From: Cherax quadricarinatus
Taxonomy: Eukaryota; Arthropoda; Malacostraca; Decapoda; Parastacidae
Assembly: GCF_038502225.1 (NCBI RefSeq)
Contig: NC_091369.1
Location: forward strand, 13,083,502-13,147,501
Length of the DNA stretch: 64,000 nucleotides
Reading direction: 5' to 3'
Under the pieces are notes generated by a model. That model ran no database searches and was not told where the DNA came from. It saw only the letters and a program-made list of their open reading frames with translations. Within the stretch, counting starts at the first letter, position 1; every line of letters starts with the position of its first letter. The translations under genes were made by a program, and so were the position numbers. Shown piece by piece: positions 25,801-31,486 of this stretch.

Positions 25801-26704
25801 CCTGGAGTTTTACCACTCACTTGCTATGACTTCTAACCCCACTCGTACTGTGGTTTGTTTGCAATTATGTTAATATGATTTTGTGAGTTAGGAAATTAGG
25901 AGGAGGTGCGGGTTTACTAAAAGTATTATCCAGAAGGCTGAGGAGAGGTTGTTGAGGAGGTTCAGACATAGAAAGGATGGAACGAAATACGTAGAATGAC
26001 TTGGAGAGCATATAAATCGGTAGTGGAAGAAAGGTGGGGTAGGGGTCAGCCTAGGAAAAGTTGGAGGGAGGAGGGTAAAGGAGGTTTTGTGTGTAAGGGG
26101 CTTGGACTTCAAGCAAGCATGTGTGAGTGTGTTTGATAAGAGCAGGAGTAGACAAATGGTTTTTAGGACTTGATGTGCTGTTGGAGTGTGAGCAAAGTAA
26201 CATTTATGAAAGGATTCAGGCAGGCTGGACTTGAGTCCTGGAGGTGGGAAGTACAGTGCCTGCATTTTGAAGGAGGGAGTGTTGATGTTGCAGTTTTTTT
26301 AATTGTAGTGTAGGTGCAAGACAGTGATGGAGTGAGTGATGATGAAAATGTTTCTTCTTTTTTGGGTCATCCTGCCTTGTTGGGAGTGTCTTTGCTAGTA
26401 TAATTGCTGCTTGTTTTATGTTTAGATCTCTCATTAATTATAATTCAATTATTCACTTCAGACCAAGAGGACTACTCGTGCCTTACTGCCTTGTCGTCAC
26501 GTGTGTGTGTGTGATACTTGCTGTGGTCGCTTGGATAACTGTCCCATGTGCCGTGCTCGTATCCTTGCCTACTTTCTTATAGCTCCAGAAGACCCAGCAT
26601 CTGCTCATGAGGAAGAAACAACAGAAATACTAGAGCCACCCTCAGCTTGGAGACGTTTGCATGATGCAGTAATGCGCATGTTTGTAGTACAACAGCAACA
26701 ATAA
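4312..26704 (+). CDS. CGRRF1: CGRRF1-like RING E3 ubiquitin ligase, 7 coding exons, 356 aa
   Basis: Coding exons are 4312-4418, 6196-6329, 16696-16861, 19310-19466, 21213-21320, 24331-24486 and 26462-26704. Every junction has AG/GT ends and all phases agree, giving one 356-residue ORF ending in TAA. Residues 14-36 form a hydrophobic segment (one N-terminal membrane anchor). The middle carries the family-typical stretch HYPLVV...GALITIIHIKD. The C-terminus is a C3HC4 RING: C272, C275, C287, H289, C293, C296, C303 and C306, with ALLPCRHVCVCD. Known for the family: CGRRF1 proteins are ER-associated E3 ligases of about 330 aa, with the RING at the C-terminus recruiting an E2 enzyme. The acidic linker before the RING (EEEEIPEIPLEEACVIC) also fits. 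The start is the first ATG that leads directly into the membrane anchor. Introns are 1.8, 10.4, 2.4, 1.7, 3.0 and 2.0 kb, swollen by transposons. The identification rests on overall order and motifs, recalled from knowledge of the human protein. Confidence 0.9.
5285..5582 (+). mobile_element. RTE-like LINE, 3' fragment
   Basis: Matches the 3' end of the RTE-like elements: end of the ORF region (cagcaggcatgggtgagcat), the 'gctgttggagtgtgagcaag' motif, 'ggattcagggaaacc', and the terminal 'gggtcaccct...ggagggagatggc'. It lies in CGRRF1 intron 1, same strand as the gene. Strongly 5'-truncated and diverged. Confidence 0.85.
6196..6329 (+). CDS. CGRRF1: CGRRF1 exon 2
   Basis: Acceptor tttgcag at 6195 and donor gcag|gtaag at 6329. 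The first base completes an Arg codon split with exon 1. It encodes residues 36-80, including VQGGNVFGNSVVHF and VPFSLELHKPKDASFA; the stretch aligns with the 'FGLEI' region of CGRRF1. It ends one base into a codon. Confidence 0.88.
6587..6782 (-). mobile_element. SINE-like element sharing the RTE 3' tail
   Basis: Read on the - strand it starts 'catggggaagtggaacagaa' and passes 'gtcgtaagaggcgactaaaatg' (only part shown in spirit: key words gtaagaggcgactaaa), 'gggagcaagaggttagtaac', then ends in 'ggccaccctgcctcggtggg', the same tail as the RTE-like LINEs. The body is unrelated to the LINE. Other copies: 23225-23420, 23445-23632 and 31040-31445. Intron 2 of CGRRF1. Confidence 0.75.
7700..9548 (-). 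mobile_element. Old RTE-like LINE (RTE-a), 3' part
   Basis: A degraded reverse-oriented RTE-like copy: the 3' tail lies at 7700-7760 (ccactgaggttgggtgacc in plus sense), and broken reverse-transcriptase pieces follow. Examples on the - strand are RNGIKTEMLKAGGDIVLEWL at 9296-9550, FMGLEKAYDWADMGAMWQML near 8990-9105, and C-terminal KSIIQRAEVLKWFGYLERIE near 8228-8473. Frames are broken by stops and indels. Its 5' continuation reappears at 15786-15998 on the far side of the CR1-like insertion E1. Confidence 0.85.
7902..8021. mobile_element. Fold-back insertion with 11-bp target duplication
   Basis: An insert of about 98 bp interrupts RTE-a. It is flanked by the direct repeat agtccagttaa at 7902-7912 and 8011-8021. 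It contains an internal palindrome, gagagaagcttctctc, and ends with 'gtgggttatttgtgtatt', a signature repeated at 16115, 25660, 56285 and 58315. Read in reverse, the left end (ccatggctggaacaatacac) echoes the right end of other copies (gttccag...). Confidence 0.8.
9606..10532 (+). CDS. LINE ORF1 protein: coiled coil plus SGNH/GDSL-esterase-like domain, 308 aa
   Basis: A complete ORF1 of the CR1-like element E1. Residues 8-35 (LKTEVGELKEEVLLLQEEIR and onward) form a Leu/Glu heptad pattern, likely a coiled coil for self-association. From about residue 135 a GDSL/SGNH-hydrolase-like fold is visible: GDSQ near 142 (catalytic Ser block), SAGGNDIG near 194-201 (oxyanion Gly/Asn), and DGVHLSGAG near 280-288 (catalytic Asp and His). 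In CR1/L2-group LINEs, ORF1 esterase domains are established; their role in retrotransposition (RNA or lipid binding) is not settled. No CCHC zinc knuckle is seen. The ORF is intact, so this copy is fairly young. ORF2 opens about 110-160 bases downstream. Confidence 0.85.
   Translation: MACFCSVLKTEVGELKEEVLLLQEEIRRLKVHLNGPGRECEVVGDVGNEASSSEVQSVSHCEEAVGGEVATATSSEVQPSTCYKWRVVHSNERRIRVRKVKSEDLKVGNRFSVLQDECTSVASEGKGTTAPANEGKRILVVGDSQVRYVDRAFCNRNKKMRDRVCFPGAGVGDIVNRLDNIMSGNGNKPIICLSAGGNDIGKGRREELLDKYRSAIDFIKSKGGIPIICSILPRRGVGNEWLSRAIGVNCWLDRYCKELAIPFIDNWNNFYGKHDMYARDGVHLSGAGVVALADSIEKAIGEMPMILN
10641..13217 (+). pseudogene. LINE ORF2 (AP endonuclease + reverse transcriptase), disrupted
   Basis: ORF2 of E1. 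The frame is open from about 10641; recognisable sequence starts near 10701 (KVYYTNSRSVRNKIDEL), and a Met lies at 10827. AP-endonuclease motifs: DIIAITETWL, LGVIYRAP, MGDFNY and ESDHKSL. Reverse-transcriptase motifs: KPNKSPGPDEL, NVIPIFKTGDRSL, YMDFSKAFDRVPH (near 12400), GVPQGSVLGPLLF and KFADDTKIG (near 12670). A single in-frame TAG at 12759-12761 interrupts it; E2 has a Ser codon (tcg) there. Reading resumes at once (EKWQMQFNIDKCKVLNVG) and continues until the RTE-b insertion near 13218. The last 78 codons lie beyond it at 15371-15605. Thus the copy is dead by one nonsense change and one insertion. Confidence 0.9.
13218..15370 (-). mobile_element. Young RTE-like LINE (RTE-b), 5'-truncated, inserted in E1
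   Basis: An oppositely oriented LINE whose A-rich 3' end is at 13218-13237 (T-run in plus sense), followed by 'accggccgattcccaccaag' and 'gcagggtggcccg', the family's 3' tail. The ORF is open across almost the whole element, so it is recent. It is 5'-truncated, since no endonuclease domain is present. Compared with E2, about 30 bases of the E1 target (between 'gggatatgatt' and 'aaggggatgtaaatag') were lost on insertion and no target duplication is seen. Confidence 0.9.
13477..15330 (-). CDS. RTE-like reverse transcriptase ORF, 5'-truncated, at least 617 aa
   Basis: An uninterrupted reverse-transcriptase ORF of RTE-b; the frame remains open upstream of the Met at 15330 to the truncation point. 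Motifs: KGGKAAGIDGIKIEMLKAGG (about 124-143), WQRACIVPLYKGKGD (165-180), YRGISLLSV (187-195), FMDLEKAYDRV (254-264, catalytic Asp), GLRQGCVMSPWLFNIFIDG (312-330) and LLFADDTVLLGDSEEKLQ (360-377, catalytic AspAsp). The C-terminal region has YGCEAWVMNVAARRRLEAVE, a Cys pair (SCLRAMCGVN), GLLRWFGHVERM and the basic GRRGRGRPRKGW. That architecture suits the RTE/BovB-type group, though I cannot separate it from related clades by eye. The missing N-terminal endonuclease makes the copy non-autonomous. Confidence 0.88.
   Translation of the reverse strand: MEKKREVKRVVKQCKKRANERVGEMLSTNFVENKKKFWSEINKLRKPREQMDLSVKNRRGELLNGELEVLGRWKEYFEELLNVDEDREAVISCIGQGGITSCRSEEEPVVSVGEVREAVGKMKGGKAAGIDGIKIEMLKAGGDIVLEWLVQLFNKCMEEGKVPRDWQRACIVPLYKGKGDKRECKNYRGISLLSVPGKVYGRVIIERIKSKTENRIADEQGGFRKGRGCVDQVFTVKHISEQYLDKAKEVFVAFMDLEKAYDRVDRGAMWQMLQVYGVGGRLLKAVKSFYEDSEAQVRVCRKEGNFFPVKVGLRQGCVMSPWLFNIFIDGVVREVNARVLARGVELKDKESHTKWELSQLLFADDTVLLGDSEEKLQRLVDEFGRVCKRRKLKVNTGKSKVMRITKRLGDERLNIRLEGESMEEVNVFRYLGVDVSADGSMKDEVNHRIDEGKRVSGALRSLWRQRTLSLEAKRGMYESIVLPTLLYGCEAWVMNVAARRRLEAVEMSCLRAMCGVNIMQRIRSLEVRRRCGITKTVVQRAEEGLLRWFGHVERMERNRMTSRVYQSVVEGRRGRGRPRKGWREGVKEVLCARGLDFQQACLSVFDRSEWRQMVFNT
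15371..15785 (+). mobile_element. 3' end of CR1-like E1 after the RTE-b insertion
   Basis: Resumes the ORF2 frame (KGDVNSVLKISSLDRTRSNG, then FRFRRDIGKYWFGNRVVDEW, LPSTVIEARTLCSFKNRLDK) and stops at 15603-15605. The 3' UTR includes 'cctgcctcgcatgggccagt' and 'aggccttctgcagtgttcct' and ends in gttcttatgttcttatg repeats. The same 3' end closes E2 at 37212-37400 in reverse. Confidence 0.92.
15786..15998 (-). mobile_element. RTE-a, 5' remainder
   Basis: Continues the old RTE-like copy split by E1: plus-sense 'ttgttccctaggctttctca' aligns with RTE-b 'ttgttctctaggctttctta' at about 15181-15200. It ends near 15998 (aaaaggctcacataa). Diverged and non-coding. Confidence 0.8.
16015..16145. repeat. Fold-back element copy
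   Basis: Arms 'gaaacttatgacaac' (16017) and 'gttgtcataagtttc' (16093) are inverted repeats around the palindromic core aactagttacactagtgact (followed by agtt). The right edge, 'aggttatttgtgtatcgttc', matches the family at 7902, 25555, 56225 and 58255. Confidence 0.7.
16146..16330 (+). mobile_element. RTE-like LINE, 3' fragment
   Basis: Begins 'aaggaggggtttgggatatt', passes 'ggagggacgtctaagctgtc' and ends with 'gggtcaccctgccttggtgg', 'aacagccaacgtg' and an A-run. It abuts the fold-back copy directly. CGRRF1 intron 2, sense strand. Confidence 0.85.
16696..16861 (+). CDS. CGRRF1: CGRRF1 exon 3
   Basis: Acceptor cttttgcag at 16695 and donor aag|gtacag at 16861. It encodes residues 81-135: DVQLKLRSEVSYALRSFWGV, then PSDHLHSLLLAP. 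The 'fWGv.sd.lh.ll' block matches the cytosolic middle domain of CGRRF1. It ends two bases into an Arg codon. This exon follows the 10.4-kb intron that holds the nested LINEs. Confidence 0.88.
17290..17665 (-). mobile_element. CR1-like LINE 3' fragment, second subfamily
   Basis: Starts with the 3' repeat in reverse (ataagaacataagaacataa), then 'gcaggcctgttggcccatac' and ORF2 C-terminal sequence. The plus-sense translation of the complement resembles 'YLSNLNLKLPKVLASITQLG', the shadow of the same region that gives YLSNLFLKLHNVLASITVLG in E1 and E2. It is clearly diverged from E1/E2. Lies in CGRRF1 intron 3. Confidence 0.8.
18018..18481 (-). mobile_element. RTE-like LINE 3' fragment (RTE-d), inverted mate of RTE-c
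   Basis: Starts with the family tail in reverse (gccgtctcccaccgaggcag) and runs to 'ccaaccctttcgaggacgac' at about 18480. Along its length it is almost identical to the reverse complement of 22404-22862 (for example 'tccgactatatgaaaataac' and 'aacagatcgtcaggtcccaa'). CGRRF1 intron 3, antisense. Confidence 0.92.
18690..18808. repeat. Fold-back element copy
   Basis: Arms 'cacacataagagaatgaaat' (18707) and 'gtttcattctcctatgtgt' (18762) pair with each other. The right edge reads 'gtgtgtattattccag', like the other fold-back copies. CGRRF1 intron 3. Confidence 0.65.
19168..19232 (+). mobile_element. RTE-like LINE, terminal 3' tail only
   Basis: A very short, severely 5'-truncated copy: 'tttctttttggatcaccctg', 'ccttggcaggagatggcc' and an A-run. 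It lies about 80 bases upstream of CGRRF1 exon 4. Confidence 0.75.
19310..19466 (+). CDS. CGRRF1: CGRRF1 exon 4
   Basis: Acceptor after a T-run (ttttttcag, 19309) and donor gtg|gtaagg at 19466. It encodes residues 136-188, ending RKHYPLVVCMVRQDAPQHT then DGSQV, the equivalent of the 'RYPLVALL' block in vertebrate CGRRF1. Phase 0 at the 3' end. Together with exon 5 it is bracketed by inverted RTE copies (see findings). Confidence 0.88.
19935..20045 (+). mobile_element. Fragment of the LINE/SINE family with 'aggcctggtcatgg' end
   Basis: Contains 'cgaggcctggtcatgtactg', 'ggcattgacccctgggacac' and 'ctccgggtagac'. The same order occurs at 31290-31365 and 49735-49803, where it is the 3' end of a LINE. 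CGRRF1 intron 4. Confidence 0.65.
21213..21320 (+). CDS. CGRRF1: CGRRF1 exon 5
   Basis: Acceptor atatttcag at 21212 and donor cag|gtaaat at 21320. Exactly 36 codons, phase 0 on both sides: GALITIIHIKDSVCQIPSCI then LHQYLKQYSGQLTKLQ. This is the most family-specific block outside the RING. Being symmetric (0-0), skipping this exon alone would keep the reading frame. Confidence 0.9.
21403..21609. mobile_element. TA-flanked MITE (mariner-like ends)
   Basis: Terminal inverted repeats tacagtggacccctgactta (left) and tcgggggttcactgta (right) with TA at both edges; about 207 bp, no ORF. The same ends close the element at 31523-31715. TA target sites are typical of the Tc1/mariner superfamily. CGRRF1 intron 5, only about 80 bp after exon 5. 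Confidence 0.8.
21700..22894 (+). mobile_element. RTE-like LINE 3' part (RTE-c)
   Basis: A 5'-truncated RTE-like copy with an open C-terminal ORF (21746-22531), a 3' UTR and a long A-run (22865-22894). The 3' UTR ends 'gggtcaccctgcctcggtgg' and 'gagacggccgaa'. CGRRF1 intron 5, sense strand. The A-run is followed at once by a TA-flanked MITE at 22900. Confidence 0.9.
21746..22531 (+). pseudogene. RTE-like reverse transcriptase C-terminal fragment, 261 aa
   Basis: Starts inside the catalytic block (TQLLFADDTVLMGDSKEKLQ) and runs to the natural stop. It includes FRYLGVDVSADGFMKDEVNH, YGCEAWVVNAAARRRLEAVE, SCLRAMCGVN and GRGRPRKGWKEGVKEV. It aligns end to end with the last two fifths of the RTE-b ORF. 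Upstream reverse-transcriptase domains are absent, so it cannot function. No stops within, so it is recent. Confidence 0.88.
22900..23224. mobile_element. TA-flanked MITE
   Basis: Inverted termini tacagcctctcctcacttaa (22900) and ttgctaagtgaggagaggct followed by gta (to 23224), with TA at each edge; about 325 bp, no ORF. The left end abuts the A-run of RTE-c. Confidence 0.82.
23225..23420 (+). mobile_element. SINE-like element sharing the RTE 3' tail (diverged)
   Basis: 'ccatggggatgtggaaagga', 'cataagaggtgactaaaatg', 'ggctagtaaccccttc', then 'ctgcctcagtgggagacag'. A diverged copy of the element at 23445. CGRRF1 intron 5. Confidence 0.75.
23445..23632 (+). mobile_element. SINE-like element sharing the RTE 3' tail
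   Basis: The best-preserved copy in the window: 'ccatggggaagtggaacaga', 'gtcgtaagaggcgactaaaa', 'gccgggagcaaggggctagt', a short A/T-rich spacer, then 'gggccacctcacctcagtgg' and 'gatacggccggtgcgttgaa'. The last part equals the RTE LINE terminus; the head does not. No tRNA-like box B was found in the head. Confidence 0.8.
24331..24486 (+). CDS. CGRRF1: CGRRF1 exon 6, linker and first RING cysteines
   Basis: Acceptor atttgaag at 24330 (weak pyrimidine tract) and donor cag|gtaagc at 24486. Phase 0-0, 52 codons. It encodes a Ser- and Glu-rich, probably disordered linker and then EEACVICQ, the first two zinc ligands of the RING (C272, C275). Confidence 0.88.
25555..25722. repeat. Fold-back element copy
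   Basis: 'aataacctgctcataggaga', 'gcttatgacgacatttcagt', 'gacttggaccatttgcaa', 'caggttatttgtgtgttgtt' and 'ccagtcatggtatt'. The outer 'ggaaccatgctaa' and 'ggaccatgctaac' words occur on both sides as a direct repeat (about 25570 and 25717), probably the target duplication. CGRRF1 intron 6. Confidence 0.7.
25884..26400 (+). mobile_element. RTE-like LINE, 3' fragment
   Basis: Degraded C-terminal ORF ('aggaaattaggaggaggtgc', 'ggctgaggagaggttgttga'), then 'gctgttggagtgtgagcaaa', 'gacttgagtcctggaggtgg' and the tail 'gggtcatcctgccttgttgg'. It lies in CGRRF1 intron 6 and ends about 60 bp before exon 7. Confidence 0.88.
26462..26704 (+). CDS. CGRRF1: CGRRF1 exon 7, RING and C-terminus
   Basis: Acceptor cacttcag at 26461. 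It encodes TKRTTRALLPCRHVCVCDTC then CGRLDNCPMCRARI and a 50-residue tail ending in a Gln run (QQQQ), stop TAA at 26702-26704. The six remaining RING ligands are C287, H289, C293, C296, C303 and C306. Confidence 0.92.
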   Translation, partial: TKRTTRALLPCRHVCVCDTCCGRLDNCPMCRARILAYFLIAPEDPASAHEEETTEILEPPSAWRRLHDAVMRMFVVQQQQ

Positions 26705-28041
26705 AACTAGGAAGGTGTAATGCTGTGGAAAGTAATGTCAGGAAAATGTAGTTAATCTTTATTAGTAAATGTGTGTTTAAGTAGTATGGAAACACTTGTA
26801 ATTTATTAGTACATACATACATGGCTTTAAGTATGATTCTTTTCTGCATAATTGTTTTGTACATATGACAGTAAGGGGCACCATCATGCAGTTGGTAATA
26901 CTATGATTGGAATTACTAATCATGAAAAAGGGTTTGCTTCCTTGACCAGTAGGGCTAAGAGAGGGCTTGAAGATAAGATAGACATTGGTATTAAGATTAT
27001 GGACAAAGTTAACTTTGCATATGTTAGGGTTACCACCTCAAAAAAAGGCAATGTGAAATGTATGGTAGAACCCCCGTATCCGTGGGGGATACATTCCAAG
27101 GACCTGCCATGGATACCAAAACTGTGGATAGTAGCAAACCCTATATACAAGTCCTATACATACCTTTTATGAAGTTTAATTGATAAATTATGCACAATAA
27201 GTGGAGAATTATCATTTTTTCACTGATTGGAAGCACTTCACAGCTTTTCTTAGGCTTTGAAGAACTGCCAGCTTCTCTACTTCTACGCTTTGGGGCCATT
27301 TTTATGCAAAATTTATGGGTATTTTTGGGCCATAGTAAACAGTGGATAACTGAAACTGCAGATACCAAATCAGTGGATACGGGTTCTACTGTATATATGT
27401 TTGCTTTGTCTTTTGTGTAGCATGAAATTTTTCTTAATAATGTAACAAAATATTTTTTTTGCATCTTTTAAAAGATGAGTTTTATATTCATTTGCCAGTT
27501 GATGACAAAGAAATATACAGGAGATATAAATGAAATGATTCATTGCATTGCTGGTGTGGTTGTACAATGAATTCCTTAGTAAAACTTAAATTGTTCATTT
27601 GGTAGTTACAGTGAGTAAATCACATTTAAAGGATTTTTCTTTGTATTTAACTGAAAGTCAAGTAATTCATAAATTTGCTTATTTAAACTTATTTGCATCT
27701 GCTTTTGTTTATTTTTGTAGTTATGTATATTTTATTGTTTATCAAAATTATACAGTACTGTTATGAATATTTTTCATCTTGCAGTATATACTTATATAGA
27801 ATAGAACACTCAGTAGGTGAAAAGTGTTAGAATTATCTTTTTCTTAGGCAGTACACATTAGGCAAGTTACTTCATTATTATTATTATTATTATTGTTACA
27901 ATCAAAGCTAAGTGCTAAACCAACAAGGGTCATAGAGAGTGACTTCATTACTTCAGGATTTAGTATTATCAGAGTATCTGTATTACCTCTGTTTTGTACA
28001 CTAGTTTCAGAAATGTATGCATTGGTTTGCTTTTTAATAAA
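26705..28041 (+). other. Probable CGRRF1 3' UTR and downstream flank
   Basis: AT-rich sequence after the stop codon with no further ORF. A candidate polyadenylation hexamer AATAAA is at 28036-28041; the true end is not determinable. The region contains a TA-flanked MITE (27061-27393) and, near 27871-27950, an (ATT)n-headed short repeat in the - direction. Confidence 0.4.
27061..27393. mobile_element. TA-flanked MITE in the CGRRF1 3' region
   Basis: Left end 'tatggtagaacccccgtatc', right end 'ggatacgggttctactgta'; imperfect inverted termini of about 22 bp with TA at the edges. Inner parts also pair ('ccatggataccaaaactgtg' against 'ggataactgaaactgcagat'-type words). No ORF of its own. Confidence 0.75.
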
Positions 28042-28485
28042 ATTTTTTTTATAAGTTTCTTTTAATGTTTGCCCTGCACACAAGGACATTCCATGTGTAA
28101 GACGAGACAAAAGACAAAAATTTATGTCTTTGCAAAGTTTACAATGTCTGTGTATATTTTATACTTGTCAGGCACAAAGAAAGCCACTAGCATGCCGGGG
28201 CATTTCGGGCAAGATATAAATAGACAGTGAGCATTGTAGAATGCTGCCTGTCCTCTGATTCCAAAAAAATTTTTGCTTAAGCAATCCTAGGAAATGGAAA
28301 TGTGATTGTTTTTAAATGGGTTGAAAAACCTGTCTCTGGTGTGTTGCAGATGCTAAATCATGGATACAGTATACTGTATACCATAAGTAATGCAAAGAAA
28401 CCTGGATAGATTCATGCAGTGGTTGGATATGTAGATTTGTTTCAGTGCTAACAAAACTCGGATATGACAATTTATTTTAATACTT

Positions 28486-29415
28486 GCCGTTTCCCACCAA
28501 GGCAAGGTGATCCAAAAGAAACACACTGGCAGCCATTCACACATAACCATTGTCTTAGTAGAGGCGTGCAGATGTAACAGTTCAGATGTCACTTCAAATA
28601 GCAAATATCCCAAACCCCATCTTTAAAGTGTAGGCATTGTACCTTCCACATCCAGAACTCAAGTCCAGCCAATCGATTTCCCTGAATCCCTTCACAAAAT
28701 ATTACCCTGCTCACACTCCAACAGCTTGTGAACTCCCATAAAGCATTCCTCTCCATTCCTATCTAACAAGCTCACACATGCCTGCTGTATGTCCAAGCCC
28801 CTTGCACACAAAACCTTTTTCACCCCCATCCTTTCCTAGGGCAACCTCTACCCCTCTTCCCTCTACTGCAGATTTATACACCCTCCAAGTCATTCTACTT
28901 TCTTCCATTCTCTCTAAATGACCAAACCACCTCAACAACCCATCTTCAGCCTTCTGAATAATACGTTTAGTAATTTCACACCTAATTTCCACACTATGAA
29001 CTCTCTGCATAATAATTACACCACACATTGCCCTTAGACATGACATCTCTACTGCCTTCAGCCTCCTTCTAGCTGCAACATTCACAACCATGCTTCACAC
29101 CAATATAAGTGTGTTGGTACCACTATCCTACTCTCATACATTCCCTTTTTTGCCTCCATGGCAAAAAAGGGAATGCACCACCCACCTTTTTTCCTTTATC
29201 AATTCTATGACTTACCTTGTCCTTCATAAACCCATCTGCCAGTAAGTCTACTCCCAAATATCTGAACACATTCACTTCTTCCATATTCCCTCCCTCCAAT
29301 CTGATATCCAACTTTCCCTTATCTAAATCTTTTGATACCCTCATCACCTTACCCATTTTCAACTTTCTTCCTTTACATACCCTCCCAAACTGGTCCACTA
29401 ACCTTTGCAACAATA
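28486..29415 (-). mobile_element. RTE-like LINE, 3' half
   Basis: The 3' tail in reverse opens it (gccgtttcccaccaaggcaa). Broken ORF pieces on the - strand: AARRRLKAVEMSCLRAMCGV at 28759-29091 and KVMRVSKDLDKGKLDIRLEG at 29123-29413. It ends near 29411 (aacctttgcaac). A perfect hairpin at 29139-29175 replaces part of the normal sequence (see findings). Confidence 0.88.
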
Positions 29416-29795
29416 TTAAGTACTAACAAATATAAAATGATGAAAGCAACAAAGCTGACATAATTGAAGAGAAGGACTGTGGAGTGGTCACTAACAATGA
29501 CCTTTAGTACACAGCCCCCCCATCCTCCTCAAGGAAGGTCCCTGTGATTGAACTTGTTTGTTTCCCATTTTCCTGGGTCTGTGTGACTTACAGGTTTAGT
29601 GCTTCCCCTTAAATAATTTAGTATATGGTGCTAGTTAAATTGTGTAGCTTTGAGCACCAAAGCCTGCAGAATGCTTTGTTCCACAGCTAGAAATTTAGAG
29701 TACAAATTTCCAGAAACTTTAAACCTTTACTGCACTCGTTATACTCCACTTTGACTTTGCTGTGCAGTTATGGTCCCCAAATTTTATAAAAGACA

Positions 29796-30376
29796 GAGCC
29801 AGATTAAGATTTTGTAGGCCCCTGGGCTACAGGTACTGAGACCCCCCATTGATATTTTCAAAAGGAAAAACAATCACAACAGTCAACAGTTCATCATATA
29901 TGTAAAGGAGGTTTTGTGTGCAAGGGGCTTGGACATGCAGCAGGCATGTGTGAGCATGTTAGATAGAAGTGAATGGAGACAATTGGTTGTTGGGACCTGA
30001 CAAGCTGTTGGAGTGTGAGCAGGGTAATATTTTGTGAAGGGATTCAGGGAAACTGGTTAGCCAGACTCGAGTCATGGAAGTGGGGAGTACAATGGCTGCA
30101 CTTTAATGGAGTTTGGGATATTGGCTGCTTGGAGTGACATCTAAACTGTCATATCTGCACTCCTTTGCGAAGACAGTGATTATGTGCGAATGATGGTGAA
30201 AGTGTTTCTTTTTTGAGTCACCCTGCTTTTGGGAAGAGATAGCCGACGTGTTGAAAAAAAAATATAAACTTAAAGCAGTAACTGTGAACACTTTCTGCTT
30301 AATCTCTGGAGGCCCTCCAGCAGACAGAGACCCCTGGGCTGTAGCCCCTAAGGCTCATGTCTTAATGCGGCCTTGA
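29796..30376. mobile_element. hAT-like non-autonomous element carrying an RTE fragment
   Basis: Left end 'cagagccagattaagatttt', then 'ggcccctgggctacag'. The right end mirrors it: 'cccctgggctgtagccccta', 'gctcatgtcttaatgcggcc', 'ttg'. The CAG-first termini with CCxxATTAAG and the fact that it splits a continuous LINE fit a hAT-type element. The exact 8-bp target duplication cannot be fixed by eye (aaaagac and aagacaaa are present on the two sides). Confidence 0.6.
29898..30262 (+). mobile_element. RTE-like LINE 3' fragment inside the hAT-like element
   Basis: 'gtaaaggaggttttgtgtgc', 'ggacatgcagcaggcatgtg', 'gctgttggagtgtgagcagg' and the tail 'gagtcaccctgcttttggga', 'agccgacgtgttg' and an A-run. 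It is nested inside the hAT-like ends. Confidence 0.85.
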
Positions 30377-30884
30377 AGACAAAGACAAACTGGAGAGGGT
30401 ACAGGGATGGACAAAAAGCTTATGCTATCATAAAGAAACAAACCATATCAAAAAGATTCAAAGCATCAATCTATCCTTAATCAGTAAAATCTTTAGGATA
30501 CAAAACCAACTGGATACACTTGTATCAAAAAATTATATTTGAAACGAAACCATAAATCTCCCAGGGTATAGCCTAAAAGCTATTAGTGCTAGAAGGTTAG
30601 TATTAGTACTAGTGGTAGTTACAGCATGCAACTGTCAACTGCTTCCACATTTCCTACCAAATAAAATAATTTTTCTATATGTGGAAACTGCTTGCCAACT
30701 TCTACACACTTGCACTGTGGCCAGAGTGGAGGGTGGGGTGAGAGCCTTCTGCTACATTATCCTAACTTGATATACATATAATTCAAAGTGTAGTTAGGCT
30801 TCAGCACGTATCCTCAATACAGACCAATGAGTTTCCTACTTTTGGTCTATGTACTGTACTCCAATGTATGAATTTCCCCAGTGG

Positions 30885-31020
30885 AGGCGCTTGCATGCCA
30901 ATGAGGGGCTCTTGATCCAAATAAGTGGACATAACATCTCCTTCCTTGGAATGAACCTGATTGCTTTCAATCTCTCAAACCCTATATGACCCCTATGGGT
31001 TCAACGCTCTCCTGATCATA
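30885..31020 (+). repeat. SINE-like interspersed repeat
   Basis: 'gcatgccaatgaggggctct', 'tgatccaaataagtgga', 'cttccttggaatgaacctga' and 'tatgacccctatgggttcaa'. Same family as 4023-4165; followed by 'aataataat'. Confidence 0.65.
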
Positions 31021-31039
31021 TTATACAATTTAATAATAA

Positions 31040-31445
31040 TTCAATGTACACTCCATGGATAAATGGAAAAGAATCCTTCCTCCATAAGCCATGTGTGTCA
31101 TAAGAAGTGACAACAATGCTGGGAGCGAGGGGCTAGTAGCTCCTCCTACAGCAGCGCTGTACGACCCTTGTGGGTTTAGCACTTAGTTATGTGTGTGATA
31201 ATTTATATATTTAGCAATTTATACCTGGTGTGTCAGGGGTCAACGCCCCTGTGGCCCAGACCATGACCAGGTCTTATGGTGGATCAGGCCCTGATCCACC
31301 GCGAGGCCTGGTCATGGAACGGGCCAGGGGGGGTGTTGACCCCCCAAAACACCCTCCAGGTATAAACTGCTAAATATAAAAGGAAAAACTTTAGCTTCTT
31401 TATCGGGTCACCCTGCCTCGGTGGGTGACGTCCAGTGTGTTTAAA
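31040..31445 (+). mobile_element. SINE-like element (RTE tail) split by another repeat
   Basis: The head ('ccatggataaatggaaaaga', 'cataagaagtgacaacaatg', 'gggagcgaggggctagtagc') is separated from its tail ('aaaaggaaaaactttagctt', 'gggtcaccctgcctcggtgg') by about 170 bp. The intruder, about 31225-31366, carries 'ggatcaggccctgatccacc', 'gaggcctggtcatggaac' and 'aacaccctccaggta', the family also found at 49690-49803. Short words (tttatac/gtataaac) flank it. Confidence 0.7.
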
Positions 31446-31486
31446 AAATCAATGAACACTCGTTCAGTATCTATTGCTGTTACATT

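Larger units (their letters stand above)
29416..30560 (+). mobile_element. Diverged CR1-like LINE C-terminal fragment, interrupted
   Basis: Plus-strand translation shows the CR1-type C-terminal pattern in pieces: KYKMMKATKLT, EEKDCGVVTNNDL-like words near 29420-29500, then FAVQLWSPNFIKD near 29755-29795 (compare AAQFWSPYYRMD in E1). After the insert at 29796-30376 it continues KDKLERVQGWTKSLCYHK. Heavily decayed; the reading is by eye. Confidence 0.55.
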
